A DNA stretch of 64,000 nucleotides, taken from assembly GCA_934202525.1 (NCBI GenBank), contig CAKPYB010000003.1, forward strand, positions 1 to 64,000, read 5' to 3'. Below, one piece after another: positions 27,563 to 37,095 of this stretch. Below the pieces are notes generated by a model that had not been told where the DNA came from, ran no database searches, and worked only from the letters and a program-made list of their open reading frames with translations. Each line of letters begins with the position of its first letter. Position 1 is the first letter of the stretch. Source of the DNA: an uncultured Prevotella sp. Its GTDB lineage: Bacteria; Bacteroidota; Bacteroidia; Bacteroidales; Bacteroidaceae. A program made the position numbers and the translations under genes.

Positions 27563-28867
27563 ATGAACAAATTAAAAGCATTATTGGGTTTCGACCCAAA
27601 AACTACTACGGTCAAGACGGAGTTGATTGCTGGTATGACCACCTTCCTGACCATGTGTTACATCCTGGCAGTGAACCCTACCATCCTCGCCACTACGGGT
27701 ATGGACAAGGGAGCTCTCTTTACTGCCACAGCCATCGCTTCAGCCATCGCCACCTTCCTGCTGGCTTTCATGGCGAAACTGCCTTTTGCCCAGGCTCCTA
27801 GTATGGGACTGAATGCCTTCTTCGCCTTCACCCTTTGTCAGGCTATGGGCTTGACCTGGCAGCAGGCTTTGGCAGTATTGCTCGTAGAGGGTATCATCTT
27901 CCTAGCCATCACCTTCCTCAATATCCGCGATAAGATATTGGAGTGTATCCCGAAGAATCTCCGATTCGCCATTTCGGCAGGTATCGGTATGTTTATCGCT
28001 TTTATCGGTTTGAAGAATGCGGGCATCATCACTGCCAATGCGGATACGTTCGTGCAGCTCGGCAAGTTTACACCAGTCAGCATCCTGGGTCTCATCAGCA
28101 TCCTGCTCTGCGGCTGTCTGATGGCGAGAAGAGTGAAGGGCTCCCTGTTTATCGCCATCATCATCTCTACATTGATAGGTATTCCGATGGGCGTAACCCA
28201 GTTCTCTGACAACTGGATGCCGGTATCTACCCCTCACAGCATTGCTCCTATCTTCTGCCAGTTCGATTTCACCGGCTTCTTTACTCCTAAGATGTTCATG
28301 GTGGTTTTCTCTCTGTTGCTTGTCAACATCTTCGATACCATCGGAACGGTTCTGGGATTGGTTTCCAAACTCGGTGTCAAGGAGAATGAGAAGGGCGAGA
28401 TTCCGGGTGTGAAGGAGGCGATGATGAGTGATGCCATCGGTACTACAGCCGGTGCGTTGCTGGGTAGCTCTACTATTACCACTTATGTGGAGAGTGCTTC
28501 GGGCGTTGCCGAGGGCGGTAAGTCGGGCTTGACATCTTTCTTTGTGGGTTTGATGTTTATCCTGAGCATCTTCCTGGCTCCAATCTTCCTCCTGATTCCG
28601 AGCGCAGCCACCAGTGGTGCCCTGGTAATGGTGGGTGTACTGATGATTGATTCGTTCAAGAAGATTGAGTTGGAGGATATCTCCGAGTCATTCCCTGCCT
28701 TTATCACGATGATTACGATGGTACTCTGCTACAGTATTGCCGATGGTATCTGCCTCGGAATCCTGAGCTATGTATTGATCAAGATGATGGTGGGCAAGTT
28801 CAAGGATCTGAATCCTACGCTGTATATCCTGAGCATCTTCCTGCTCTTCAATTATGTTTTCAGCTAA
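27563..28867 (+). CDS. NCS2-family purine permease (adenine/guanine/hypoxanthine type)
   Basis: A 434-residue inner-membrane transporter with about 12 hydrophobic segments. The N-terminal motif (TELIAGMTTFLTMCYILAVNP), the APSMGLNAFFAF segment and the DTIGTVLGL and TTYVESASGVAEGG motifs are those of AzgA/PbuG-like nucleobase:cation symporter-2 proteins. It lies 46 bp after the ATPase gene and ends at its own terminator. There is no obvious functional tie to the ATPase, but purL nearby on the other strand also concerns purines. Substrate among purines cannot be fixed from sequence. Confidence 0.9.
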   Translation: MNKLKALLGFDPKTTTVKTELIAGMTTFLTMCYILAVNPTILATTGMDKGALFTATAIASAIATFLLAFMAKLPFAQAPSMGLNAFFAFTLCQAMGLTWQQALAVLLVEGIIFLAITFLNIRDKILECIPKNLRFAISAGIGMFIAFIGLKNAGIITANADTFVQLGKFTPVSILGLISILLCGCLMARRVKGSLFIAIIISTLIGIPMGVTQFSDNWMPVSTPHSIAPIFCQFDFTGFFTPKMFMVVFSLLLVNIFDTIGTVLGLVSKLGVKENEKGEIPGVKEAMMSDAIGTTAGALLGSSTITTYVESASGVAEGGKSGLTSFFVGLMFILSIFLAPIFLLIPSAATSGALVMVGVLMIDSFKKIELEDISESFPAFITMITMVLCYSIADGICLGILSYVLIKMMVGKFKDLNPTLYILSIFLLFNYVFS

Positions 28868-28887
28868 TTAAGCGACAGATAAAAACG

Positions 28888-28920
28888 AGGCGGCAATCTG
28901 CATCACGCAGGTTGCCGCCT
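28888..28920 (+). terminator. terminator of NCS2 permease gene
   Basis: A 13-bp stem AGGCGGCAATCTG / CAGGTTGCCGCCT with one wobble and a short loop, followed by TTCTCTTTT. A second smaller hairpin (ATCCAGGGCA type, about 28981-28999) stands just beyond the convergent GH51 gene. Confidence 0.75.
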
Positions 28921-29009
28921 TCTCTTTTCTAACTAACTTTCTTATCAACTATTCAAAATGTTATTACCTATATATGGATCCCAGGGCATCCTGCCCTGGA
29001 TGTAGTCTG

Positions 29010-31451
29010 TTATTTCAAACGGATGATATTCAGCGAGCTGGCTGGAATCTCTACCGTTGCACCGTTCTTCTCTGTAGTTACGTAGTTTTCTACAGGATAG
29101 ATATTGGTAGGATTGTCGATGGTGTTCTCCTCCAGACCATTCTTGGCAGAAAGGCGGATGAGCTTGCCATTCTTGATCTCCTTGCCCTGAAGATTAATCT
29201 TCGCTGTGGTGTGCTCGGTGCTGGTGTTGGCAATCTTCAGAATTACCTCACCTGTCTGCTCATCAAGTGTGGCTGTTGAGAAGATGCCAGGAAGGGTGTT
29301 TGCCTTCAACTTGGTAGAGAATATTTCCTTGCCATCCAACTTGGCGAAGATGCTGTCGCCTACTATTTTCAGCTCGATGTCATACCACTTGCCGGTCTCG
29401 ATGCTGCCTGGGGTAGTAGCTATCTGACTCTTGGCACCATTCACGATAGACTCCACACCATGCTGGGTATTGTTCCAGCCACCGAGGTTCAACCAGCAGT
29501 AGTTGTTCTTATCCACATAGTTAAAGATGATGAGGAAACCTTCGTTTCCGGCATCCTTCTTCGCGCGTACCTTATATATATAGCCGTTGCTGGTAATCTC
29601 ACCTGGGTTCAGACGGATGCAGCTTTCTTCGTTGCTGGTCTGCTTGATGAGGCTACCCTCAGACTTCCACTGTCCACGGATATCGGTAGGCAACTCCTGC
29701 AAGGTCATCGGCAGCGCCTTTCCGTTCTCATCGCTGTAGCCCTTGTCCTCGAAAGAAACCTGAGTGCCCCAGGTTCCCATACCCACACGGCAGATAGCTG
29801 GCTTTACCTGAGTCTGATTATACTTGTATGGATTCTCCTGGTTTACCTTTAATACACGAGTACCGATGTTGTTCGCCATCACGTTCTGAACGTAGTAAGA
29901 TGGAGTTCCGAATACCTTATCTGATGTATACTGAATCATATCCGGTGCCCACATACGGTTGTTGAGGTTGGCGAAGATAGGAGCGTAGGATGCCATGGTC
30001 ACGATATCTGAATTGTTCTCGATGCCCATCATATAGACAGCTTCACCGAGCGCTGCATCGAGCGAGCCCATATTGCCGAAACCCTGGGTTACGGCATATT
30101 CACCTACATAAATCTCGCTGCCCTTGCGGTCGTAGTTATCATACTTGTTGAAGTTCTCGGCAAACCAGGCTGGGTTTCTGTAGTAGTGCTCATCGAGCAG
30201 CTCTACGCTCTCGTTGCTTTCCCACTTAGGGTTGTCATCACCCCAAGCTACTACGTTACCGATGAGGTGCATTTTAGGATATTTCGCCAATACGGCATCC
30301 TTGAACTTCTTGAAGCGCTCGTAGTAATGGTCGCTCTGAGCCGCAGGATCCGGCTGGTTGTTCTCATTACCAATCTCCAGATACTCGATATTGTATGGTT
30401 CCGGATGACCGTTCTTAGCACGGAGCGCACCATATTTAGAGGTAACAGGACCGTTGGCATACTCCAGGGCATTCATGCACTCGTCAATCCAAGGCTGGAT
30501 GCTGTCTACAGGAGTCATACCGCCGTGCCACAAACCTACGTTTACAACATAGAGAGGCTTGGCGTTCAGATCCTCGGCCAACTGCAGATATTCATCGAAT
30601 CCCATACCGTCGCTGGTACGGTAGCGCCAGTTTACGTTCTTATGACCTGGACGTTCCTCGATAGGACCGATAGTCTTCTCCCAGTGGAATGCATTCTCAG
30701 GAGATTCCTGTCCCTCTACGTAGCAACCGCCAGGGAAACGGACGAACTTAGGGTGGATGTTATAGAGAAGCTGAGCCAGGTCAGGGCGCAAGCCATTCTC
30801 GCGATTCTTGAAAGTAGGAGGGAAGAGGCTTACTACATCGAGAACGATGGTACCCTTTCCGTCGGCTACGAGTTCAAACTGAGCCTTGGCGTCGTTTCCG
30901 TTGGCTGTCAACTCTGCCGTATATTTGGTCCACTTCTTGCCAACCTTGGCATTGAGTGCGGTTTCTGCGTAAACCTTATCGCCCTTGGCGTTGGTGAGGC
31001 GAGCCTTCAATCCGCCCTTGTAGCTACCTTTCGCCCAGAAAGAGAGTTTATAGGTTCTGCCCTGCACGGCGTTGATTCCCCAGAAACCCTCATTGATGAG
31101 AGAGGCTGTAGCTGCAGGCTTGGCAGCGATGGTAAGCTGGAGTGCCTTGCCCTGTGCATTGTTGAGCAAACCCTTGTTGATGAGTTGTGCATTGATCTTA
31201 GCACCTTCCTGAGCGGCTGTCTTCCAGGTAGGAATGTTCTTGTCGTCATCCTCGAAGGAACGGTTGCTGATGAGTTCGGCATAGAGACCGCCGTCTGCAG
31301 CATGGTTGATATCCTCGAAGAAGATACCATAGAGGTTAGGAGATACCTTGATGCCTGGATTAGAGGCATCTACATTGATGGTAACCTGTGCGTTGGCTGC
31401 CAAAGCAGAAGCCAACACTGCTGAAAGTAAAATCTGTCTTTTCTTATTCAT
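29010..31451 (-). CDS. GH51 alpha-L-arabinofuranosidase
   Basis: Releases terminal arabinofuranose from arabinan or arabinoxylan oligosaccharides. The 813-residue precursor has a signal peptide (ends near ALAANAQ). An N-terminal catalytic-module strand (PNLYGIFFEDINHAADGG) and an inserted CBM4/9-like jelly roll (about 70-205) precede the GH51 barrel. Acid/base Glu363 (EIGNEN) and nucleophile Glu451 (VGEYAV) are visible. A beta-rich region resembling a concanavalin-like module (about 560-720) precedes the C-terminal strands. It is transcribed alone, from a promoter with the same TGTCCACC-N20-TACTTTTG layout as the arabinan SusC operon, so it is probably a detached member of that regulon. Confidence 0.94.
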   Translation of the reverse strand: MNKKRQILLSAVLASALAANAQVTINVDASNPGIKVSPNLYGIFFEDINHAADGGLYAELISNRSFEDDDKNIPTWKTAAQEGAKINAQLINKGLLNNAQGKALQLTIAAKPAATASLINEGFWGINAVQGRTYKLSFWAKGSYKGGLKARLTNAKGDKVYAETALNAKVGKKWTKYTAELTANGNDAKAQFELVADGKGTIVLDVVSLFPPTFKNRENGLRPDLAQLLYNIHPKFVRFPGGCYVEGQESPENAFHWEKTIGPIEERPGHKNVNWRYRTSDGMGFDEYLQLAEDLNAKPLYVVNVGLWHGGMTPVDSIQPWIDECMNALEYANGPVTSKYGALRAKNGHPEPYNIEYLEIGNENNQPDPAAQSDHYYERFKKFKDAVLAKYPKMHLIGNVVAWGDDNPKWESNESVELLDEHYYRNPAWFAENFNKYDNYDRKGSEIYVGEYAVTQGFGNMGSLDAALGEAVYMMGIENNSDIVTMASYAPIFANLNNRMWAPDMIQYTSDKVFGTPSYYVQNVMANNIGTRVLKVNQENPYKYNQTQVKPAICRVGMGTWGTQVSFEDKGYSDENGKALPMTLQELPTDIRGQWKSEGSLIKQTSNEESCIRLNPGEITSNGYIYKVRAKKDAGNEGFLIIFNYVDKNNYCWLNLGGWNNTQHGVESIVNGAKSQIATTPGSIETGKWYDIELKIVGDSIFAKLDGKEIFSTKLKANTLPGIFSTATLDEQTGEVILKIANTSTEHTTAKINLQGKEIKNGKLIRLSAKNGLEENTIDNPTNIYPVENYVTTEKNGATVEIPASSLNIIRLK

Positions 31452-31488
31452 TTCTTATTCTTAGGTTTGTTTGTTTACTTGTTGGGTT

Positions 31489-31521
31489 GGCATGAAACCA
31501 AGCAAAGCCTGAATTCATGCC
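31489..31521 (-). promoter_or_regulatory. inverted repeat in GH51 mRNA leader
   Basis: GGCATGAA (31489-31496) and TTCATGCC (31514-31521) form an 8-bp perfect stem with a 17-base loop inside the 5' untranslated region. Role unknown. Confidence 0.35.
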
Positions 31522-31539
31522 GCTATTAATACACAGTTG

Positions 31540-31575
31540 CAAAAGTACACAAAAAGCACAAAGAAGAGGTGGACA
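31540..31575 (-). promoter_or_regulatory. GH51 promoter with TGTCCACC operator
   Basis: On the minus strand TGTCCACC (31568-31575) is followed after exactly 20 bp by the -7 box TACTTTTG (31540-31547) and then GCAACTG. The arabinan SusC promoter has the same operator, spacing, -7 box and a nearly identical start region (GCCACTG). Confidence 0.7.
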
Positions 31576-31593
31576 AAACGGAGAATATAGTGT

Positions 31594-31627
31594 AAAAGGT
31601 GGATTTTCTGCTGAAAATCCACCTTTT
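31594..31627 (-). terminator. bidirectional-looking terminator after chromate transporter pair
   Basis: A 15-bp perfect stem AAAAGGTGGATTTTC / GAAAATCCACCTTTT with a 4-base loop. It lies between the 3' end of the transporter operon and the GH51 promoter on the same strand and should insulate GH51. Confidence 0.75.
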
Positions 31628-31656
31628 GGTTTTATTGTTGGTAAATAAAATCGGTT

Positions 31657-32232
31657 TTAATATAGTAATACCAATCCGGCAAATGCCGAGTAGAGTATCA
31701 TGCGGATAGGATTGATCTTCATCACCTTCACGCCGATAAAGGTGGCGAAGAAGAGGGCGATGGAGATATAGAAATGCCAGGGATTGGCTGGCGTAGAGAA
31801 GTTCTCTCCGTTCATCAGAAGTAAGGCTGCGGCTCCTACCAAGCCAACGATGGCTGGGCGAAGACCGATAAAGATGCTCTGGACGGCTGTGGTGTTCATA
31901 TACTTGTACAGCATCTTGCTGATAAGAATCATCAAAACCAAGGATGGGAGAACCAGCGCAAAGGTCGCCATGGCGCTTCCGAGAATAGCCATCATACCGC
32001 TCATGCCGGCATTATGGACGGCTGTATAGCCACAGTAGGTGGCGGTGTTGATACCGATAGGTCCCGGTGTCATCTGAGAGATGGCAACCACATCGGTAAA
32101 CTCTTGCATCGTCATCCAATGATACTGCGTAACAACCTGTCCCTGAATCAGGGATATCATGGAATAGCCACCTCCGAATCCGAAGATGCCTATCTGAATG
32201 AATACGATGAAAAGCTGAAAAAATATCATCAT
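31657..32232 (-). CDS. short-chain chromate transporter family protein (CHR), subunit 2
   Basis: A 191-residue membrane protein with the single CHR domain: FGFGGGYSMISLI near the N-terminus and VVAISQMTPGPIGINTATYCGY. Short CHR proteins are half the size of classical ChrA and normally occur as adjacent pairs forming a heterodimer, as here. The paired gene is 53 bp upstream. The family is named for chromate efflux, but the native substrate in anaerobic gut bacteria is unknown. Confidence 0.88.
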   Translation of the reverse strand: MMIFFQLFIVFIQIGIFGFGGGYSMISLIQGQVVTQYHWMTMQEFTDVVAISQMTPGPIGINTATYCGYTAVHNAGMSGMMAILGSAMATFALVLPSLVLMILISKMLYKYMNTTAVQSIFIGLRPAIVGLVGAAALLLMNGENFSTPANPWHFYISIALFFATFIGVKVMKINPIRMILYSAFAGLVLLY

Positions 32233-32235
32233 TAT

Positions 32236-32286
32236 GTTTTAAGCTATTTACTTTTTTACCTTTTTACTTTTTTACCCTTTTACCTT
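32236..32286. repeat. TTTTTAC/CTTTTTAC simple repeat (GGTAAAAAAG family)
   Basis: A run of TTTTTAC and CCTTTTTAC units between the two CHR genes. The reverse complement (GGTAAAAAGGTAAAAAAG) recurs at 37961-38005 and 61013-61056, each time just after a stop codon. Confidence 0.6.
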
Positions 32287-32825
32287 TATTCCGTTGGCTG
32301 GATAAACTGTCCATAGATGTAGCCACCTGCTGCAGCTGCGATAATCACCCAGATTGGGTTGACGCCCAAAAGCCAAATCAGAAGGGCGGATAAAATAGGA
32401 ATCCAGCAGTTGACAAGCGAAATACCGGCACTCTTGGCAAGCGAGAATGTAGGTACGGCTATCAATGCCACGACGGCAGGACGGATGCCTGCAAACATGG
32501 CAGCAACAACCTTGTAGTCTTCAAACTGATGGAAAAACATGGCTATCGCCAAGATAATAAGAAACGATGGCAACGAAGCGCCGAGGGTGCAGACGATGGC
32601 TCCCGGTGTCTTTGCCAACTTATATCCGAGCAGGGAACTCATGTTGATGGCCAAGGCTCCCGGACAAACCTGGGTAGTAGCGATGGCATCCAGAAATTCC
32701 TCCTTCGTCATCCAATGATGCTTGTCGACGACTTCGGATTCTATAATAGGAATCATGGCATAGCCACCACCAAAGGTGACTATGCCAATCTTCAAAAATG
32801 TCTTAAATAATGAAATATACTTCAT
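32286..32825 (-). CDS. short-chain chromate transporter family protein (CHR), subunit 1
   Basis: A 179-residue CHR-domain membrane protein, the first gene of the pair. The motif FGGGYAMIPIIESEVVD and the segment ATTQVCPGALAINMSSLLGY parallel the corresponding segments of its partner. Together the two proteins would equal one full-length ChrA in size. Substrate unproven. An AT-rich repeat tract separates it from purL upstream. Confidence 0.88.
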   Translation of the reverse strand: MKYISLFKTFLKIGIVTFGGGYAMIPIIESEVVDKHHWMTKEEFLDAIATTQVCPGALAINMSSLLGYKLAKTPGAIVCTLGASLPSFLIILAIAMFFHQFEDYKVVAAMFAGIRPAVVALIAVPTFSLAKSAGISLVNCWIPILSALLIWLLGVNPIWVIIAAAAGGYIYGQFIQPTE

Positions 32826-32833
32826 CTTTTATT

Positions 32834-32922
32834 GTTAAGTGTTAAATGTTAAATGTTAACTTTGTTGGATGTGTGTTAGGGCGTATGCCTAATTTAACAT
32901 TCAATATTTAACATTTAACATT
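32834..32922. repeat. GTTAAAT-type repeats in inverted orientation
   Basis: GTTAAGTGTTAAATGTTAAATGTTAAC-like units (32834-32860) face TTTAACATT units (32893-32922) around a short spacer. They lie between the purL 3' end and the first CHR gene, where they could form an AU-rich stem. No gene here. Confidence 0.5.
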
Positions 32923-32930
32923 GCGCCAAG

Positions 32931-35900
32931 TTACTTAATGCGCTCTTCAATCCACTGACGTGCATTGACAAATGCCTCAATCCAAGGAGTTACCTCGTCG
33001 TTGCGGCGGTCAGCTGGATACCAGGCATTCTGCCATGGGAAGATGGCACGCTCCAAGTGTGGCATCATAGCCAAGTGGCGACCATCTGCAGAGCAGATAC
33101 CTGCTACATTGTAGTCACTGCCGTTAGGATTACCTGGATACTCAGCGTAGTTGTACTTAGCAATGATGTTGTAGTGATCCTCTGGCTCTGGCAAGTAGAA
33201 ACGGCCCTCGCCGTGAGCTACCCAGATACCGAGCTTATCACCGCTCAGGCTACCGAACATCACACTGTCGTTCTGAGGAATAGTCAAACCGAGGAATGTA
33301 CTCTCGAACTTCTTAGATGTGTTGTGGCAGAGGTGTGAACGATGCTTGTGCTCAGGATTGATGAGGTTCAACTCAACCATCAGCTGGCAACCGTTGCAGA
33401 TACCGAGTGAAAGGGTATCCTCACGGGCATAGAACTTATCGAGTGCCTCCTTAGCCTTAGGATTGTAGAGGAATGCACCAGCCCAACCCTTGGCAGAACC
33501 GAGAACGTCGGAGTTAGAGAAACCACCGCAGAATACGATGAAGTTCACATCTTCCAGAGTCTCACGACCAGAAATCAAGTCGGTCATCATCACATCCTTT
33601 ACATCGAAGCCGGCGAGATACATAGAGTATGCCATCTCACGCTCGCCATTGGTACCCTTCTCACGGATGATAGCTGCCTTGATGCCAGATGGCTTGCGAC
33701 GGTTAGCGTCGAGGCTGTAGCTAGCGAGGGTTCCCTTGAAGCCATAACCGAAGTTCATCTCGATAGGCTGCTTCTTATAGTTGGTGTAACGCTTCTTAGC
33801 CATACCGTTCATGCTCTGCTTGCGGTCGAGGAGGTAAGATGTCTTATACCAGTCGTCGCGCAAAGCATCGATATCGAACTCGTGCTCGAAGCCTTCCTTC
33901 TTGATGATAATCTTGCGGAGCTCTGGAGCTGGATAACCAATCTTGGCATAACCGATACCGTTCTCATCGAAGAATGCCTTCAACTCGTCCTTGTGAGCAT
34001 CGCTTACCTGAATGACAACACCTGGGTTCTCTGCGAAGAGAGTCTTGATGATGTCGGCATCTGCGATGTCGTGGAGGTTGATCTTCATACCACCCTCTAC
34101 GTTAGCGAATGTCATCTCGAGGAGAGTTGTAATCAAACCACCGGCACTGATATCGTGACCAGCCATTACCCAACCACGGTTGATGAGTTCCTGTACGGCG
34201 TTGAAGCAGTCAACGAAGTACTCAGGGTTCTTCACGGTAGGAACATCGCTGCCTACCTTGCCCAGACTCTGAGCGAAAGCAGAACCACCGAGACGCTGCT
34301 CGTCGAAACTGAAGTCGATATGGTAGAGGCTAGAGTTCTTGTCGTTAACGAGAACTGGGCTAACCACCTTCTTGACATCTGAAACCTCACCACCGGCACT
34401 TACGATAACGGTACCCGGAGCGATGATCTTCTCGCCGTTAGGATACTGCTGGGTCAATGAGAGAGAGTCCTTACCTGTTGGTACGTTTACGTGGATGGCG
34501 CAGCAGAAGTCTGACAATGCCTTCACACCCTCGTACAGACGAGCATCCTCACCCTTCTGGCTGCGGCAAGGCCACATCCAGTTAGCAGAGAGGCTGATGC
34601 TGTCCATGCCATCTGCCAATGGAGCCCATACGATATTGGTCAATGACTCTGCTACAGAGAGTACAGAACCTGCCTTAGGATCGGCAAGACCTGCCTGAGG
34701 AGCATGACCCATTGCTGTTACGATACCCTTTTCGCCACGGTAGTCGAGTGCTACGACACCACAGTCTGAGAGTGGCAACTGAATCTGACCCTGACCCTGC
34801 TGACGGGCAATCTTACCTGTTACGGAACGGTCAACCTTGTTGGTCAACCAATCCTTACAAGCCACAGCCTCCATCTGGAGAACACGCTGCAAGTACTCGT
34901 CGAGGTTATCTGCAGAATAAGTTACATCTTCATATTTGCGCTCTACGGTCTCATCTACCATTACAGTCTTAGGAGTATGACCGAACATCTGAGCTACATC
35001 GAGGTCGAATGGCTTCACGCCGTCAGCCTGCTTGAAGCTGAAGTGAGCATCGCCTGTAGTCTCACCAACCACGTACATTGGAGCACGCTCACGGTCGGCA
35101 ATCTTCTGAACCTCGCTGATATACTTCTCGTCGATGAGCAAGCCCATGCGCTCCTGACTCTCGTTGGCGATGATTTCCTTGGCGCTCAAAGTCTTGTCGC
35201 CGATAGGCAACTTAGACATATCGATTTCGCCACCGCACTCTTCTACCAACTCAGAGAGACAGTTCAAGTGACCGGCTGAACCGTGGTCGTGGATGCTGAC
35301 TACTGGGTTCTCATCGTTCTCAACGAGTGCACGAACCAGGTTGTAGGCACGCTTCTGCATCTCAGGGTTAGCACGCTGAACAGCGTTCAACTCGATACCG
35401 TTGCTGTAACGGCCTGTATCTACAGAAGAAACAGAACCACCACCAAGACCGATGCGATAGTTGTCACCACCTACTACGACAACCTTGTTGCCCTTCTGTG
35501 GCTCACCCTTCTTGTAGTCACGCTTCTTGCCGTAGCCTACACCACCAGCAAGCATGATAACCTTATCGTATGCATACTTCTCGCCGTTCTCCTCGTGCTC
35601 GAATGTAAGCACAGAACCGGTGATGAGAGGCTGACCGAACTTGTTACCGAAGTCTGATGCACCGTTAGAAGCCTTGATCAGAATCTGCTCTGGAGTCTGA
35701 TAGAGCCACTTACGTACTGGCATGATGTCTTCCCAGTCGCGCTCTACATCGCTCTTGCCGTTGTCATCCTTCAGGCGAGGATAAGCAGTCATGTAGCAGG
35801 CAGTACCTGCGATAGGCCATGAACCTACACCACCACCCATACGGTCGCGGATTTCACCACCCGTACCGGTAGCAGCACCGTTGAAAGGCTCTACGGTAGT

Positions 35901-36656
35901 AGGGAAGTTGTGGGTCTCAGCCTTCAGAGAGATAACACTCTCGATATCCTTCACCTGGAAGAAATCGCTGGTAGTCTGATCGGCTGGAGCAAACTGCTCG
36001 ATAACAGGACCCTGAGAGAAAGCCACGTTGTCCTTGTAAGCAGAGAGAATCTTGTTAGGATTCTCGTTGGTGGTCTTCTTGATCATGCTGAAGAGAGAAG
36101 ACTCCATCTCCTTACCGTTGATGATAAACTGGCCGCCGAAGATCTTGTGGCGGCAGTGCTCTGAGTTGATCTGTGCGAAACCGAAGATTTCGCTGTCGGT
36201 GAGAGGGCGTCCGTTCTCTTTCTCCAGCTTGTGGAGATAAGCCATTTCGTCCTCGCTGAGGGCAAGACCCTCTTCCTCGTTATACTTCTCGAGGTCATCG
36301 ACGTACTTGATAGGTTCTGGCTGGTGGTTCACGGTGAACACATCCTGTCCGATACCGTTGTACATACGCTGGAGCATTGGGTCGTGCTCAGCATCTTCGC
36401 TATCCACAGGGAAGTACTCCTCGATACGCGAAATGCCGTTAAGACTCATATTCTGAGTAATCTCAACGGCATTCGTGCTCCAAGGAGTAATCATTTCACG
36501 GCGTGGGCCGACATAGAAGCCCTGCAACTGCTGGGCGTCCTCTAAAGTCGCGTCACCATAAAGCCAACAAAGTTCATTGATTTCGTCCTGAGATGGTTTG
36601 TGGTCAATCTCGGTCGCAATCACACTCTTAGATGGAGTTCTAAAAAAAAGAATCAT
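32931..36656 (-). CDS. purL: phosphoribosylformylglycinamidine synthase (FGAM synthase)
   Basis: Catalyses the fourth step of purine synthesis: FGAR + glutamine + ATP to FGAM. The 1241-residue protein is the long single-chain form. An N-terminal PurS-like part is followed by a linker carrying TDSEIFGFAQINSEHCRHKIFGG-type residues, two AIRS-type ATP-binding halves (EAHNFP-like SLKAETHNFPT near residue 290) and a C-terminal class I glutaminase. The glutaminase begins near residue 980, with nucleophile Cys1087 in LGICNGCQL and a catalytic His in VAHGEGRF. It has its own strong promoter (TTTTG-N19-TATCTTTG). Apart from the purine permease about 4 kb away, the neighbours are unrelated. Confidence 0.96.
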   Translation of the reverse strand: MILFFRTPSKSVIATEIDHKPSQDEINELCWLYGDATLEDAQQLQGFYVGPRREMITPWSTNAVEITQNMSLNGISRIEEYFPVDSEDAEHDPMLQRMYNGIGQDVFTVNHQPEPIKYVDDLEKYNEEEGLALSEDEMAYLHKLEKENGRPLTDSEIFGFAQINSEHCRHKIFGGQFIINGKEMESSLFSMIKKTTNENPNKILSAYKDNVAFSQGPVIEQFAPADQTTSDFFQVKDIESVISLKAETHNFPTTVEPFNGAATGTGGEIRDRMGGGVGSWPIAGTACYMTAYPRLKDDNGKSDVERDWEDIMPVRKWLYQTPEQILIKASNGASDFGNKFGQPLITGSVLTFEHEENGEKYAYDKVIMLAGGVGYGKKRDYKKGEPQKGNKVVVVGGDNYRIGLGGGSVSSVDTGRYSNGIELNAVQRANPEMQKRAYNLVRALVENDENPVVSIHDHGSAGHLNCLSELVEECGGEIDMSKLPIGDKTLSAKEIIANESQERMGLLIDEKYISEVQKIADRERAPMYVVGETTGDAHFSFKQADGVKPFDLDVAQMFGHTPKTVMVDETVERKYEDVTYSADNLDEYLQRVLQMEAVACKDWLTNKVDRSVTGKIARQQGQGQIQLPLSDCGVVALDYRGEKGIVTAMGHAPQAGLADPKAGSVLSVAESLTNIVWAPLADGMDSISLSANWMWPCRSQKGEDARLYEGVKALSDFCCAIHVNVPTGKDSLSLTQQYPNGEKIIAPGTVIVSAGGEVSDVKKVVSPVLVNDKNSSLYHIDFSFDEQRLGGSAFAQSLGKVGSDVPTVKNPEYFVDCFNAVQELINRGWVMAGHDISAGGLITTLLEMTFANVEGGMKINLHDIADADIIKTLFAENPGVVIQVSDAHKDELKAFFDENGIGYAKIGYPAPELRKIIIKKEGFEHEFDIDALRDDWYKTSYLLDRKQSMNGMAKKRYTNYKKQPIEMNFGYGFKGTLASYSLDANRRKPSGIKAAIIREKGTNGEREMAYSMYLAGFDVKDVMMTDLISGRETLEDVNFIVFCGGFSNSDVLGSAKGWAGAFLYNPKAKEALDKFYAREDTLSLGICNGCQLMVELNLINPEHKHRSHLCHNTSKKFESTFLGLTIPQNDSVMFGSLSGDKLGIWVAHGEGRFYLPEPEDHYNIIAKYNYAEYPGNPNGSDYNVAGICSADGRHLAMMPHLERAIFPWQNAWYPADRRNDEVTPWIEAFVNARQWIEERIK

Positions 36657-36702
36657 ACTTGCTTTCTTTTATATTATTAATGTATTTATTTCTTTTCGAG
36701 TG

Positions 36703-36734
36703 CAAAGATAGTGCAATTTCAAGACACTACAAAA
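36703..36734 (-). promoter_or_regulatory. purL promoter
   Basis: On the minus strand, TTTTG (36730-36734), 19 bp, TATCTTTG (36703-36710), a full consensus Bacteroidota housekeeping promoter. The rest of 36657-37095 is AT-rich and holds only this and the divergent ompA-like promoter. Confidence 0.8.
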
Positions 36735-36905
36735 TAAAACTCTGTTTTTTATGTTTTTTTTGTTGAGATTTGGACTATTCTTACCTTAAGAGGCTACATT
36801 TGACGGTTTAGCTATAAGAAAAGTGCTTTCTGTTGCCTTTTTTGGTTAAAAAGGTGATAAATAAAGATTTAGAGGTTAAAAATGTCTAAATGCATTTGAC
36901 AAATG

Positions 36906-36935
36906 TTGTTTATTCGAGTCTTATCTGTAACTTTG
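36906..36935 (+). promoter_or_regulatory. promoter of OmpA-like lipoprotein gene
   Basis: TTG (36906-36908), 19 bp, TAACTTTG -7 box (36928-36935). The mRNA leader would be about 150 bases, long for a structural gene. No riboswitch is recognised in it. Confidence 0.65.
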
Positions 36936-37095
36936 CAAGTGAAAGAAGTGAATCAGCTTCTATAATGCCCTAAAATGTAGAAGCTTCCGGATAACAGATA
37001 AAAGCCGGGAGAACTCTAATATAAAAAGGAAGTAAACGACGCAGAATATACTATAATCAATTAATAATAACAAGAAAATTTAAATTAGTAAGAAT

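Noticed and set aside
31657..32825. Chromate resistance genes
   Set aside because: The proteins are CHR-family transporters, but no other metal or oxyanion resistance gene is near. The name is kept as a family label only.
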